From NCBI RefSeq assembly GCF_965196975.1, contig NZ_OZ239981.1:3162001-3226000 (forward strand): DNA of 64,000 nt, written 5' to 3'. The notes below the pieces were generated by a model that was not told the DNA's origin, ran no database searches, and was given only the letters and a program-made list of their open reading frames with translations. This DNA is from Endozoicomonas sp965196975. Lineage in GTDB: Bacteria > Pseudomonadota > Gammaproteobacteria > Pseudomonadales > Endozoicomonadaceae. Position numbers and translations under genes: made by a program. Positions 1 to 9,684 of the stretch are shown here, piece by piece. The number at the start of each line of letters is the position of its first letter. Within the stretch, counting starts at the first letter, position 1.

Positions 1-769
1 TGTAGGTGTAGGTACCCATGCCCATGAATACCGCATCGTACTCTTCCAGCAGCTTTTCCATGGTGATGTCTTTACCGATTTCCGTATTCAGCTGGAACTC
101 AATCCCCATTTCGGTAAACACTTCCCGGCGACGGCTCATGACATTTTTTTCCAGCTTGAATTCTGGAATACCAAAGGTCAGCAAGCCACCGATTTCCGGA
201 TTTTTATCAAACACGACCGGCGTCACGCCATTGCGCACCAGCACATCGGCGCATCCCAGGCCTGCAGGCCCAGCACCAATGATGGCCACTTTTTTATCAG
301 TCCAGGATACCTTGGACATATCCGGACGCCAGCCGAGCGCCAGCGCTGTGTCCGTGATGTATTTCTCGGTTGATCCGATAGTGACCGCACCAAAACCATC
401 ATTCAGCGTACAGGCACCTTCGCAGAGACGATCCTGTGGACAAACACGGCCGCACACTTCTGGCAGCGTATTGGTCTGGTGTGACAGGTCTGCCGCTTCA
501 AAAAGACGACCTTCAGAGACCAGTTTCAACCAGTCCGGAATGTAGTTGTGTACAGGGCACTTCCATTCACAATACGGGTTACCACAAGACAGGCAGCGAT
601 GCGCCTGATTTTTTACCTGCTTTTCATCGAACGGTTGATAGATTTCAACAAATTCTGTTTTACGCTGACGAAGACTTTTTTTGTCTGGGTCCTGACGACC
701 CACATCAACAAACTGAAAGTTGTTATTAAGCCTTACACCCTTGCCATTTTTTAAATGTAACTGTGACAT
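1..769 (-). CDS. gltD: Glutamate synthase small subunit, 5' part (runs off window)
   Basis: Small subunit of NADPH-dependent glutamate synthase. It passes electrons from NADPH through FAD and iron-sulfur clusters to GltB. About 256 N-terminal codons are present and the reading frame continues past position 1. Near the N-terminus there is a CLSCGNPYCEWKC cysteine cluster (CxxC-x4-C-x3-C) typical of the [4Fe-4S] ferredoxin-like domain. It is followed by a dinucleotide-binding GAGPAGLG motif. The ATG at 769 follows a GAGGT Shine-Dalgarno. It lies 188 bp downstream of gltB on the same strand, the usual gltBD order; the gap holds only a weak GGCTC-GGG-GAGCC hairpin (849-861). The C-terminal NADPH domain is not visible. 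Confidence 0.96.
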   Translation of the reverse strand, partial: MSQLHLKNGKGVRLNNNFQFVDVGRQDPDKKSLRQRKTEFVEIYQPFDEKQVKNQAHRCLSCGNPYCEWKCPVHNYIPDWLKLVSEGRLFEAADLSHQTNTLPEVCGRVCPQDRLCEGACTLNDGFGAVTIGSTEKYITDTALALGWRPDMSKVSWTDKKVAIIGAGPAGLGCADVLVRNGVTPVVFDKNPEIGGLLTFGIPEFKLEKNVMSRRREVFTEMGIEFQLNTEIGKDITMEKLLEEYDAVFMGMGTYTY

Positions 770-957
770 TTCGCTGACCTCACAAAGCTGTTCTTATGTT
801 CAATACCCGTTGCTCTTATTTCCATCACCACTCAGTAGCCAAAGCCTAGGCTCGGGGAGCCGTGGATAGCGCCGTTAGAGAGGCTGCAGAAAACCGATCT
901 TTAAAACCAGTTCGCTGCCGCCGCAGTAGGGCAGTCTATTCTCGGATCCCCTCCCTC

Positions 958-3900
958 TTACTCAGGGCTACCATGGGTACTGGCCAGCAAGGTATCGAGA
1001 CTGGCAGCTTTTGGCTTCACCAGCCAGAAACGACCACTGTAGTCATAGAAGTCATCAATCAGTTCCTGTCCCCAGGCACTGCCGGTTTCTGCAACGTAAT
1101 CTTCCAGAACACTCAGCAGGTGTGATTGATAAGGCTCCATGGCTTCATTATCAATGCGATGTATATCCACTAATTCATGGTTATAACGATCAACAAAACT
1201 TCTTTCCAGGTCCAGCACATAGGCAAAGCCACCGGTCATGCCGGCACCGAAGTTATGACCAGCCCAGCCCAGGACAGTCACCAGACCTCCGGTCATGTAT
1301 TCACAACAGTGGTCGCCTGCACCTTCCACCACAACATTGGCACCCGAGTTACGAACACCAAGACGCTCACCTGCACGACCAGCAGCGTATAACGTTCCGC
1401 CCGTGGCCCCATAGAGGCAGGTATTACCAATAATGGAGGTTTCATGGGTCACAAAGCTGCTGCCAGCCGGTGGGTAGATCACCAGCTTACCGCCGGTCAT
1501 GCCTTTACCCACATAGTCATTGGCATCCCCTTCCAGACGCATTTCCAGACCACCAGCGTTCCAGACACCGAAGCTTTGACCCGCAGAACCGGTCAGATTC
1601 AGCTTCAGAGGCTTATCAGCCATTCCCTGGTTTCCGTAACGTTTGGCAATCTCACCGGAGAGACGGGCACCGATGGAACGATCACAGTTGCCAACCGTGA
1701 AACTGAACTCACCACCTTCCCGTTTTTCAATGATTCCCATCGTCTGTCGAACCATCTCTTCCGCCAGTTCACCCTTATCGTATGGCGGGTTGCGATCCAC
1801 CTGACAGGTCATCGGCTTATCCACAGGCACATCGGCACTGCCCAGAATTGGCGACAGATCCAGGTTCTGCTGCTTTTCAGTCAGGCCCGGCAGAAGCTCC
1901 AGCAGCTCAGTACGGCCAACCACCTCTTCAAGGGTTCTGGCACCCAGCAAGGCCAGCCACTCACGCACCTCTTCAGCAACAAATGAAAAGAAGTTCATGA
2001 CCATCTCAACATCACCCTTGAAGTGCTCTTCACGAAGTGACTGATCCTGAGTCGCTACACCAGTAGCGCAGTTATTCAGGTGACAGATACGCAGGTATTT
2101 ACAACCCATGGCAATCATTGGCGTGGTACCGAAACCAAAACTTTCCGCGCCGAGAATCGCTGCCTTGACCACATCCAGACCCGTCTTGAGACCACCATCC
2201 GTCTGCAGGCGAACTTTTCCACGCAGATCATTACCACGGAGCGTTTGATGGGCTTCACTCAAGCCCAGTTCCCATGGAGAGCCGGCATACCGAATAGACG
2301 TCAGAGGACTTGCAGCAGTACCGCCGTCATAACCTGAGATGGTAATCAGGTCAGCATACGCCTTGGCAACGCCGGCCGCGATGGTACCGACCCCCGGCTC
2401 AGAAACTAGTTTCACAGAAACCAGCGCCTCAGGATTCACCTGCTTGAGGTCATAAATCAGCTGGGCCAGATCCTCGATGGAATAGATATCATGGTGCGGT
2501 GGGGGCGAAATCAGGGTAACACCCGGAACAGAGTAACGCAGGCGGGCAATCAGCTCATTGACCTTACCACCCGGCAGCTGGCCACCTTCACCTGGCTTGG
2601 CACCCTGGGCAACCTTGATCTGCAGCACTTCGGCATTGACCAGATAGTGAGGGGTTACACCAAATCGACCAGAGGCAATCTGCTTGATCTTGGACACACG
2701 ATTAGTGCCATAGCGGGCTTCATCCTCACCACCTTCACCGGAGTTAGAACGACCACCAAGACGGTTCATTGCTTCCGCCAGAGCTTCATGAGCTTCCGGA
2801 GACAATGCACCAAGACTCATGGCTGCAGAGTCAAACCGTCGAACGATATCACCAACGGATTCAACGTCGTCCACCACCAGTGCCTTATCATTCAGCTTAA
2901 GACCCAGAAGGTCACGCAGAGTGGCCACCGGACGCTTGTTGACCAGTTCAGCGTACTTCCGGTACTCCTGATAATCACCCGTTTTAACGGCTATCTGTAA
3001 TTGCTGCACCACATCCGGGTTGAACGCGTGGTACTCACTGTCGTGTACATACTTCAGCAAGCCGCCCTGCTGAATCGGCTTACGGGCTTTCCAGGCCGTT
3101 TCGGCCAGCAGACCCTGCTCATAATGAAAGTCTTCAAAGCGGGCGCCCTGAATACGGCTTTGAACGCCACAGAAGCACAGGTCCACGATTTCTCTGGAAA
3201 GACCAACGGCTTCAAACAACTGTGCTCCACGATAGGAGGCAATGGTTGAGATTCCCATTTTGGAAAGGATTTTCATCAACCCTTTGCCAATACCTTTACG
3301 GTACGCCTTGTAGGCCTCGCGAGGATCAGTCATTACCTCACCGGAGCGAATCTGGTCATTGATGATTTCATAGGCCAGATAAGGGTAAACAGCGGTGGCA
3401 CCAAAACCAATCAGAACCGCAAACTGGTGGGAATCACGAGCTGACGCGGTTTCAACAATGATGTTGGACTCAGAGCGCAGACCTTTGCCAATCAACCGGT
3501 GATGCACCGCACCTGTCGCCATCGCTGCAGGCACGGGCAACAGTCCCTGATCGATATGACGGTCAGAAAGGCAGATTAACACCTTGCCGGATTGCACAGC
3601 CTTTTCCGCCTGATCACAGATATTCAATACCGCCTGCTCAAGACCAATAGACGGGTCGTAAGTCAGGTTGATGGTTTCTGTCTCAAAGGATTTATGCTGA
3701 TGACGAACACTCATCAGGTCCAGGAACTTCGCTGTGGACAGTATTGGTGACTTGAGAATAACCCGGGCAGCGTGTTCCGGCGTTTCTTCAAACAGGTTCA
3801 GCTCACGACCCAGGCAGGTTTCCAGTGACATGACAATCGCTTCACGCAGCGGATCAATAGGAGGGTTGGTGACCTGGGCAAACTGCTGGCGGAAGTAATC

Positions 3901-5415
3901 ATATACCGTCCTGGTTCTGCCAGAGAGCACGGCCATTGGCGTATCGTCCCCCATGGAACCAACCGCTTCCTGACCAGACTCGACCAGTGGGCGGATCACC
4001 TGATCACGCTCCTCAAAGGTGACCATAAACATCTTCTGATAGACGTTCAGCTGCTCAGGAGAAAGATGGTCAACCTTGTAATCATCTTCACTGAAGTGCG
4101 AACGGATACGGTAGGCGTTCTGCTTCAGCCACTTCTTGTAGGGCTGACGGACTTTCAGTTTGTCATCGATATCATGGGCCTGGTGCAATTCGCCAGTTTC
4201 AGTATCAATCGCCAGAACCTCTCCCGGCCCTACCCGGCCTTTGGCAACCACATCTTCAGGCTTGTAGCCATGAACACCCACCTCAGAAGCCACGGTCAGG
4301 TAACCGTTCTTGGTAATCACCCAGCGTGAAGGGCGCAGGCCGTTACGGTCCAGAGCACAGACGGCGTTGCGACCATCGGTGATTACCAGACCGGCGGGGC
4401 CATCCCACGGCTCCATGTGCATGGAGCTGTATTCATAGAATGCCCTGAGATCCGGATCCATGGTATCGACATTCTGCCATGCGGGCGGAACCAGCATACG
4501 AATGGCACGATAAAGATCCACACCACCCGTGACCAGCACCTCCATCATGTTATCCAGACTGGAGGAGTCAGAACCGGTGCGGTTCACCAGAGGGGAGATG
4601 TCATCAAGCGTCGGCAACAAGGGTGACTGGAACTTCTGACGACGGGCTTCTGCCCAGTTACGGTTACCCGTGATGGTGTTGATTTCACCGTTGTGAGCCA
4701 GCATGCGGAATGGCTGGGCCAGCTGCCAGCGCGGCATGGTGTTGGTTGAGAACCGCTGATGGAATACACAGATCGCTGTTTCAAAGCGGGTATCGCCGAG
4801 ATCCGGATAAAAAGTCGGCAGGTCCACCGGCATCATCAACCCTTTATAGGTGATGACCCTGGGCGACAATGAGCAGATATAATAATCTTGGTCTTCCGCC
4901 ATCACCATATTGGTGTAACGGCGTGCCATATAGAGCCTGGCATTGAACTCTTTTTCGTCAACCTCGCCTTCGGGGGTAACAAAGATCTGTTCAATGCCTG
5001 GCAGAAGGTCTTTTGCGATGGGGCCAAGACAATCAACATTCACAGGAACCTTGCGCCAGCCAACAACGTTGAGACGCTGCTTTTCCAGCTCTTTCTCAAG
5101 CGTTTTTTTACCTTTCTCTGCTTTGGCTTTATCGGTATTGAGAAAGACCATACCCACGGCATACTGACCGGGCAGCTCGCAGCCAAATTTTTCTTTCGCA
5201 ACCGTTCGGAAAAAAGTATCAGGTGTTTGAATCAACAAGCCACAACCGTCGCCTGTTTTACCGTCGGCAGCAATACCACCACGGTGCGTCATACAGGTCA
5301 GTGCTTCAATCGCCGTTTTCAGAAGGTGATGACTTTTCTTACCTTCCATCTGGGCAATTAGCCCGAAACCACAGTTATCCCGAAACTCCCCAGGATTATA
5401 CAGACCTGCTTTCAT
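958..5415 (-). CDS. gltB: Glutamate synthase large subunit
   Basis: Makes glutamate from glutamine and 2-oxoglutarate in the cytoplasm together with GltD. The order is an N-terminal class II glutamine amidotransferase domain, a central domain, an FMN-binding synthase barrel and a C-terminal beta-helix. The N-terminus reads MKAGLYNPGEFRDNCGFGL, so the nucleophile is probably the Cys of DNCGFG, exposed after a short propeptide of about 14 residues is removed. The [3Fe-4S] cysteines are in CKYLRICHLNNC. An upstream GTG (5421) is in frame, but the ATG at 5415 has a GAGAG Shine-Dalgarno at good spacing, giving 1485 residues, normal for bacterial GltB. First gene of gltBD. Confidence 0.97.
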   Translation of the reverse strand: MKAGLYNPGEFRDNCGFGLIAQMEGKKSHHLLKTAIEALTCMTHRGGIAADGKTGDGCGLLIQTPDTFFRTVAKEKFGCELPGQYAVGMVFLNTDKAKAEKGKKTLEKELEKQRLNVVGWRKVPVNVDCLGPIAKDLLPGIEQIFVTPEGEVDEKEFNARLYMARRYTNMVMAEDQDYYICSLSPRVITYKGLMMPVDLPTFYPDLGDTRFETAICVFHQRFSTNTMPRWQLAQPFRMLAHNGEINTITGNRNWAEARRQKFQSPLLPTLDDISPLVNRTGSDSSSLDNMMEVLVTGGVDLYRAIRMLVPPAWQNVDTMDPDLRAFYEYSSMHMEPWDGPAGLVITDGRNAVCALDRNGLRPSRWVITKNGYLTVASEVGVHGYKPEDVVAKGRVGPGEVLAIDTETGELHQAHDIDDKLKVRQPYKKWLKQNAYRIRSHFSEDDYKVDHLSPEQLNVYQKMFMVTFEERDQVIRPLVESGQEAVGSMGDDTPMAVLSGRTRTVYDYFRQQFAQVTNPPIDPLREAIVMSLETCLGRELNLFEETPEHAARVILKSPILSTAKFLDLMSVRHQHKSFETETINLTYDPSIGLEQAVLNICDQAEKAVQSGKVLICLSDRHIDQGLLPVPAAMATGAVHHRLIGKGLRSESNIIVETASARDSHQFAVLIGFGATAVYPYLAYEIINDQIRSGEVMTDPREAYKAYRKGIGKGLMKILSKMGISTIASYRGAQLFEAVGLSREIVDLCFCGVQSRIQGARFEDFHYEQGLLAETAWKARKPIQQGGLLKYVHDSEYHAFNPDVVQQLQIAVKTGDYQEYRKYAELVNKRPVATLRDLLGLKLNDKALVVDDVESVGDIVRRFDSAAMSLGALSPEAHEALAEAMNRLGGRSNSGEGGEDEARYGTNRVSKIKQIASGRFGVTPHYLVNAEVLQIKVAQGAKPGEGGQLPGGKVNELIARLRYSVPGVTLISPPPHHDIYSIEDLAQLIYDLKQVNPEALVSVKLVSEPGVGTIAAGVAKAYADLITISGYDGGTAASPLTSIRYAGSPWELGLSEAHQTLRGNDLRGKVRLQTDGGLKTGLDVVKAAILGAESFGFGTTPMIAMGCKYLRICHLNNCATGVATQDQSLREEHFKGDVEMVMNFFSFVAEEVREWLALLGARTLEEVVGRTELLELLPGLTEKQQNLDLSPILGSADVPVDKPMTCQVDRNPPYDKGELAEEMVRQTMGIIEKREGGEFSFTVGNCDRSIGARLSGEIAKRYGNQGMADKPLKLNLTGSAGQSFGVWNAGGLEMRLEGDANDYVGKGMTGGKLVIYPPAGSSFVTHETSIIGNTCLYGATGGTLYAAGRAGERLGVRNSGANVVVEGAGDHCCEYMTGGLVTVLGWAGHNFGAGMTGGFAYVLDLERSFVDRYNHELVDIHRIDNEAMEPYQSHLLSVLEDYVAETGSAWGQELIDDFYDYSGRFWLVKPKAASLDTLLASTHGSPE

Positions 5416-5581
5416 AGGCACTCTCTCATCAACCCATTATTTTTCTGGCTCGCCTCGCCCTTGATAAAAGTCATCCCGACTTTCCCAGAGCCCTTTCCAC
5501 CTTGAAGGAGACTTATCTCTGGAAGGCTTTATGTTCCACTTCTGAATCAGGTGGATTCCACGTTTTTTTAAAGCTTACGGT

Positions 5582-5706
5582 GTACCACTGGTACCCAGTA
5601 TCTGTCGAGCCATAACTATTCGATAACCGGTGGGCTTTCTGCCTCTAATAACCGGACTCCCCCGCCATAATTATGCAGTTTAACTGCATAAAACCAAATC
5701 TGGTTT
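5582..5706. promoter_or_regulatory. Palindrome cluster upstream of gltB
   Basis: Three inverted repeats lie within 125 bp: GTACCA-C-TGGTAC at 5582-5594; ATGCAGTTTAACTGCAT, a perfect 17-mer with a central T, at 5673-5689; and AAACCA-AATC-TGGTTT at 5691-5706. They sit roughly 170-290 bp upstream of the gltB start. Regulator sites for nitrogen control are one possibility. No specific consensus is matched, so the role is inferred. Confidence 0.35.
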
Positions 5707-5870
5707 ATGACCATCTGACGCGCAAAACGGCTCGCCATTTTACACGGCTGTCGCTGCAATCACAAATGACCCTTATCAAAGCAAGTAAAAACCGCAATAA
5801 AAGACTGATAAATCGAAACTTTTTTCAGCAGATTTACACGTTTTAGGACAACTGTGATCAGTTTGAGGTG

Positions 5871-5892
5871 AGCTGGAGAGAACTCTCCAGCT
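5871..5892 (-). terminator. Hairpin after aroB
   Basis: Perfect 10-bp inverted repeat AGCTGGAGAG-AA-CTCTCCAGCT just past the aroB stop. There is no T-run after it on the minus strand, so termination is plausible but it is not a classical intrinsic terminator. It could also stabilise the 3' end of the aroKB message. Confidence 0.45.
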
Positions 5893-5905
5893 ATTGAGAA
5901 AGTAT

Positions 5906-6985
5906 TCAGGAACAAAACTGCTTAAGGCAGTCCATTAAATTATTATGATTAAAACTGTCTGTCACCACAGCATCGCCAATAGCGTCCAGAAGTACCAACC
6001 GCAACTGGCCATCCAGCACTTTTTTATCCACCGCCATTAGCTCAAGAAAGCGATCTGGGGTCATACCTGAAGGAGGCCTTATCGGCAGGCTAACGCGTTC
6101 AAGCAAAGCTACAAGTCTATTGACGTCTTCTCTGGATAGATTGCCTTCTCGACAGGAAAGATCAGCCGCCATCACCATGCCAGCAGCAACCGCTTCACCA
6201 TGCAACCAGGAGCCATAACCGGTATGCGTTTCTATTGCATGGCCAAAAGTGTGCCCAAGATTAAGAATGGCTCGAATACCGGACTCGGTCTCATCCGCCT
6301 CGACCACTTGGGCTTTGTCCTGACAGGATTGATGGATGGCATGGGAAAGCGCTTCCGAATCACGATCCATCAAACGCCCAATATTTTCCTGTAACCACTG
6401 ATAAAAAGGCTTATCACAAATCAAACCATATTTGATGACTTCTGCCAGACCTGCCGAAAGCTCCCGATCAGGCAAGGTGTTCAGTGTCGCCGTATCAATG
6501 ATGACGGCATTGGGCTGATAGAATGCACCGATCATGTTTTTACCCAGGGCATGGTTGACCCCGGTCTTCCCCCCCACTGAGGAGTCAACCTGCGAGAGCA
6601 GCGTCGTTGGCACCTGAATAAAATCCACACCCCGCTGATAGCAGGCCGCAGCAAAGCCGGTCATATCGCCAATAACACCACCGCCCAATGCGACCAGCGT
6701 TGTTTTTCGGGTATGACGTTCCGTTAGCAATTGATCAAAAATAAGGTTCAGTGTTTCAAGGTTTTTATACTTTTCACCATCTGGCAACGTGATTACCGTC
6801 AGATCATAATTTGCCAGGGTTCGCTTAATGAGATCCAGATAGAAAAGAGCAATCGTCTCGTTGGTGACTATCGCTACATTCCTGCCTTTGATGTAGGGCT
6901 GAAAATAGTCAGGGTTTGAAAAAAGATCAGAGCCGATAAAAATGGGGTAGCTTCTGTCTCCCAGATCGACTTTAAGTTCCAACAT
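5906..6985 (-). CDS. aroB: 3-dehydroquinate synthase
   Basis: Second step of the shikimate pathway: converts DAHP to 3-dehydroquinate using NAD+ and a divalent metal, in the cytoplasm. The 359 residues match the family length. Visible motifs are DGEKYKNLETLN, the nucleotide-binding GGGVIGDMTGF, the PTTLLSQVDSSVGGKTGVNH substrate loop, the AEVIKYGL segment and the metal-binding NLGHTFGHAIE. The ATG at 6985 follows an AGGGAG Shine-Dalgarno, 14 nt after the aroK stop. It is therefore co-transcribed with aroK, the common aroKB arrangement. Confidence 0.97.
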   Translation of the reverse strand: MLELKVDLGDRSYPIFIGSDLFSNPDYFQPYIKGRNVAIVTNETIALFYLDLIKRTLANYDLTVITLPDGEKYKNLETLNLIFDQLLTERHTRKTTLVALGGGVIGDMTGFAAACYQRGVDFIQVPTTLLSQVDSSVGGKTGVNHALGKNMIGAFYQPNAVIIDTATLNTLPDRELSAGLAEVIKYGLICDKPFYQWLQENIGRLMDRDSEALSHAIHQSCQDKAQVVEADETESGIRAILNLGHTFGHAIETHTGYGSWLHGEAVAAGMVMAADLSCREGNLSREDVNRLVALLERVSLPIRPPSGMTPDRFLELMAVDKKVLDGQLRLVLLDAIGDAVVTDSFNHNNLMDCLKQFCS

Positions 6986-6999
6986 GGCTGATTACTCCC

Positions 7000-7521
7000 T
7001 CACTGTTTTTCAAAACCAACCGTTTGAATTATTTTTTTAATAACCTGGCGGGGTGACATGGTGGCAGTGTCCAGAACAAGGTCTGCAATGGATCGGTATA
7101 GCGGGTCACGCTCTTCAAGCAGTCTGGTCAGAACCTCTTCACGGTCTGGCCGTTGCAGTAGCGGCCTTCGCTTATCCTTTTCCGTTCTCTGTAACTGGAT
7201 TGATACAGGTGTACTTAAATAAACCACAAAACCATTTGTGCTCAGGTGCCGTCTGTTCTCCGATCGACCAACAGCACCTCCACCGGTTGCCACGACCACG
7301 CCTTTCTGACAGCAAATTTCTTCGATAACCTGGCTTTCCCTGTCCCGGAAACCCTGTTCACCTTCAACATCAAAAATCCAGGGAATATCCGCTCCACTGC
7401 GATCCTCAATGACATGGTCCGAGTCAAGAAATGGACATGCCAGCTCTTTTGCCAGCATCCTGCCAATGGTACTTTTGCCTGCCCCCATGGGCCCAATCAG
7501 ATAAATATTTGTTAATGGCAT
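7000..7521 (-). CDS. aroK: Shikimate kinase
   Basis: Phosphorylates shikimate with ATP in the pathway to chorismate. A Walker A motif GPMGAGKST lies near the N-terminus, followed by the shikimate-binding DSDHVIE region and the GGGAV and RRPLL segments. The frame opens upstream at 7635, but that part (VFCCHNCLRCATL) reads through the pilQ terminator and does not look like protein. The ATG at 7521, preceded by AAAGAG, gives 173 residues, the normal AroK length. A strong terminator separates it from pilQ upstream, so aroKB probably has its own promoter in the short stretch 7522-7587. Confidence 0.95.
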   Translation of the reverse strand: MPLTNIYLIGPMGAGKSTIGRMLAKELACPFLDSDHVIEDRSGADIPWIFDVEGEQGFRDRESQVIEEICCQKGVVVATGGGAVGRSENRRHLSTNGFVVYLSTPVSIQLQRTEKDKRRPLLQRPDREEVLTRLLEERDPLYRSIADLVLDTATMSPRQVIKKIIQTVGFEKQ

Positions 7522-7587
7522 GCTCTTTGCCAGCCTGACTTCCTGCCTGTGTGCAGCGAGCGTAGCGCATCGCAAGCAGTTATGACA

Positions 7588-7616
7588 ACAAAAAACGGGA
7601 GCCGAGGCTCCCGTTT
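7588..7616 (-). terminator. Intrinsic terminator of pilMNOPQ
   Basis: On the minus strand an 11-bp GC-rich stem (AAACGGGAGCC / GGCTCCCGTTT) is followed by a T-run (TTTTTTGTTG). It lies 32 bp past the pilQ stop and before the aroK start. This is the best-formed intrinsic terminator in the window. Confidence 0.85.
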
Positions 7617-7647
7617 GAGATTTTAAAACCCACAATAAGAAATCAGT

Positions 7648-9684
7648 TTAACGCAGAGAAACACCTTCAGTTACAATTCTTGGGGTAATGAAGACCAGCA
7701 GTTCCTCTTTTGTATCGCTCTCTGTGTTCTTCCTAAATAAGGCTCCAACAAAAGGCATATCTCCTAGAACTGGAACTTTGGTTACCCCTTGCTGTTTAGT
7801 CTGTTTAAACACCCCACCCAAAACTACCGTTTCACCATCTTCAACCAATACCTGAGTCGTAATCTCATTGGTTGAAATAATGGGGACATTATTGGAGGCC
7901 TGATCGGTAGTGTCATCATTATTGATTTTGATATCCATGATAACCCGACCATCCGGTGTAATCTGAGGCGTTACCTCCAATCCAAGTACAGCATCCTTAA
8001 AGGCTACAGACGTTGCACCACTGGAGGTTTTTTCTTCGTACGGGATTTCTTTACCTGACTTGATCACCGCCGTTTTCTTATCAGCGGTAATCACCTTTGG
8101 CTGGGAAATAACTTCACCACCACCATCACTCAACAAAGCCGACAGCTCCAGGTTCAATATGGTACCGCCATTCGTTGAGAACCCGATGGCAATAGCAATT
8201 GAGCCTCCGCCAGTAACGCCTAAGTCAGTAAAGACATCGCCATCCTGACCACCACCCAGTGAAAGGCCTCTGTCGTCGTTTTTGAGCGCATCATTCTTTT
8301 TACCGCTCCATTTTACCCCCAGCTCTTCTTTGAAATCAGAACTGAGCGTGACAATCCGAGCCTCAATCATTACCTGTCGGATAGGGATATCCAGCTGCTC
8401 AATCAGCGCTCTCAATTCATCCAGTTTTGCCTGAGTGTCTTTGATCAGCAGGCTATTGGTTCTGGCAACCACCTGAACAGAGCCTCTTTCGGTGAGTAAT
8501 GTTGCATCTGCACTTCCCTGAAGCACTTCTGCAACCTCAGCGGCATCTGCATAATTAATCTGAACAAGATCTGTATATACAGGCGCCAATTCACGAATCT
8601 GCTTTTCATTCTCAAGCTGTTCACGCTCTCGAGCCGCAATTTCAGCAGCTGGAGCCACCGTCAAAACATTACCTTCAAGCCGTTTATCGAGCCCTTTGGC
8701 CTTAAGTACGATATCAAGAGCCTGATCCCATGGAACGTTCTGCAGACGCAGGGTAACATTGCCCCCAACGGTATCGGATGCCACCAGATTCAAGTCTGTA
8801 AAATCAGCAATCAGCTGTAGAACTGCTCTTACTTCAATATCCTGAAAATTCAACGACAGTTTGTCGCCCTTGTAAGAAAGCCCGGCTTTTCTCCTGCTCT
8901 GATCTTTTCTGTCTGGAGCCTTGACACTAACAGTTAATAAATTGTCCGTCTGATAAGCCAGGTATTCGAACTCGCCCTTTGGCTCAATAACGATGATGCT
9001 GTTCCCATCCTCAACCATCGCATCGATAAATTTGACCGGTGTGGCAAAGTCAATAACGTCCAGACGGTTTCTCAGGTGCTGAGGCAAGACCTCTCCCTGG
9101 AATTCCAAACGAATACGTCCACCCTGCTCATTCATATCCATAGGTACTTTGGCATTAGCCAGTGCTATGATGATTTCCCCTTCACCATCATCACCGCGCT
9201 TAAAGTCAATATCCGTAATGCCTTTGCTCACGCCTGTATCTTGGGGTGATTTTTCCTGAACCGACTCCCTTTGAATCGCCGCAGTACTATTGTCATCCCC
9301 CAGATAAATACTGAGCGTTCTTCCATCGGCCTGACTGGTAAAGCGGGTAGGCTGCTGAAGATTAATAACCAGACGAGTTCGGTCACCCGCTTCAAGCACT
9401 GTGACACTTTTGGCGTTATTAAAGCCAACCTCATTGTATTTTGGGAGTTCACTGCGGGTAAAAGGCAGGTCTATGGAAATCCTTGGTGGCTTCTCAATAC
9501 TGTAACCATGAGCAACGGGGGCAGCCCCATCAAAGGTTAAACGGAGCTCAACCATGTCACCTGGCAACGCAGAGACATCCATATTCTTCAGAGTGACACC
9601 CCACGCGGAAATAGGCAACATGGCCAGCAGCGTATACAGAAGCCCTCGAACAGCCTTCGCCTGCAACAGGGGACTAATATTCAT
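7648..9684 (-). CDS. pilQ: Type IV pilus secretin PilQ
   Basis: Outer-membrane secretin that forms the gated pore for the type IV pilus fibre. In order, the 678 residues carry a signal peptide (about residues 1-29), two N-terminal AMIN-type beta domains, a secretin/TonB short N-terminal domain, an N0/N1-type domain and the C-terminal secretin barrel, ending with VPVLGDMPFVGALFRKN and KEELLVFITPRIV. The length is typical. Last gene of pilMNOPQ and followed by a strong terminator. A 260-bp gap separates it from pilP, unlike the overlapping junctions elsewhere in the operon. Confidence 0.96.
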   Translation of the reverse strand: MNISPLLQAKAVRGLLYTLLAMLPISAWGVTLKNMDVSALPGDMVELRLTFDGAAPVAHGYSIEKPPRISIDLPFTRSELPKYNEVGFNNAKSVTVLEAGDRTRLVINLQQPTRFTSQADGRTLSIYLGDDNSTAAIQRESVQEKSPQDTGVSKGITDIDFKRGDDGEGEIIIALANAKVPMDMNEQGGRIRLEFQGEVLPQHLRNRLDVIDFATPVKFIDAMVEDGNSIIVIEPKGEFEYLAYQTDNLLTVSVKAPDRKDQSRRKAGLSYKGDKLSLNFQDIEVRAVLQLIADFTDLNLVASDTVGGNVTLRLQNVPWDQALDIVLKAKGLDKRLEGNVLTVAPAAEIAAREREQLENEKQIRELAPVYTDLVQINYADAAEVAEVLQGSADATLLTERGSVQVVARTNSLLIKDTQAKLDELRALIEQLDIPIRQVMIEARIVTLSSDFKEELGVKWSGKKNDALKNDDRGLSLGGGQDGDVFTDLGVTGGGSIAIAIGFSTNGGTILNLELSALLSDGGGEVISQPKVITADKKTAVIKSGKEIPYEEKTSSGATSVAFKDAVLGLEVTPQITPDGRVIMDIKINNDDTTDQASNNVPIISTNEITTQVLVEDGETVVLGGVFKQTKQQGVTKVPVLGDMPFVGALFRKNTESDTKEELLVFITPRIVTEGVSLR

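Larger units (their letters stand above)
5416..5905. other. gltB-aroB intergenic region, no gene seen
   Basis: About 490 bp with no convincing ORF on either strand. On the minus strand it is the gltB leader and promoter region. It holds three short palindromes and a stronger hairpin next to the aroB stop, listed separately. In other gammaproteobacteria a SPOR-domain gene (damX type) often follows aroB; none is present here. Confidence 0.6.

Noticed and set aside
18..545. 175-codon plus-strand ORF at the window start
   Set aside because: Antisense to gltD, whose cysteine cluster and FAD motif are clear on the minus strand.
7522..7635. N-terminal extension of aroK
   Set aside because: The extra codons overlap the pilQ terminator and lack family similarity; the ATG at 7521 gives the normal length.
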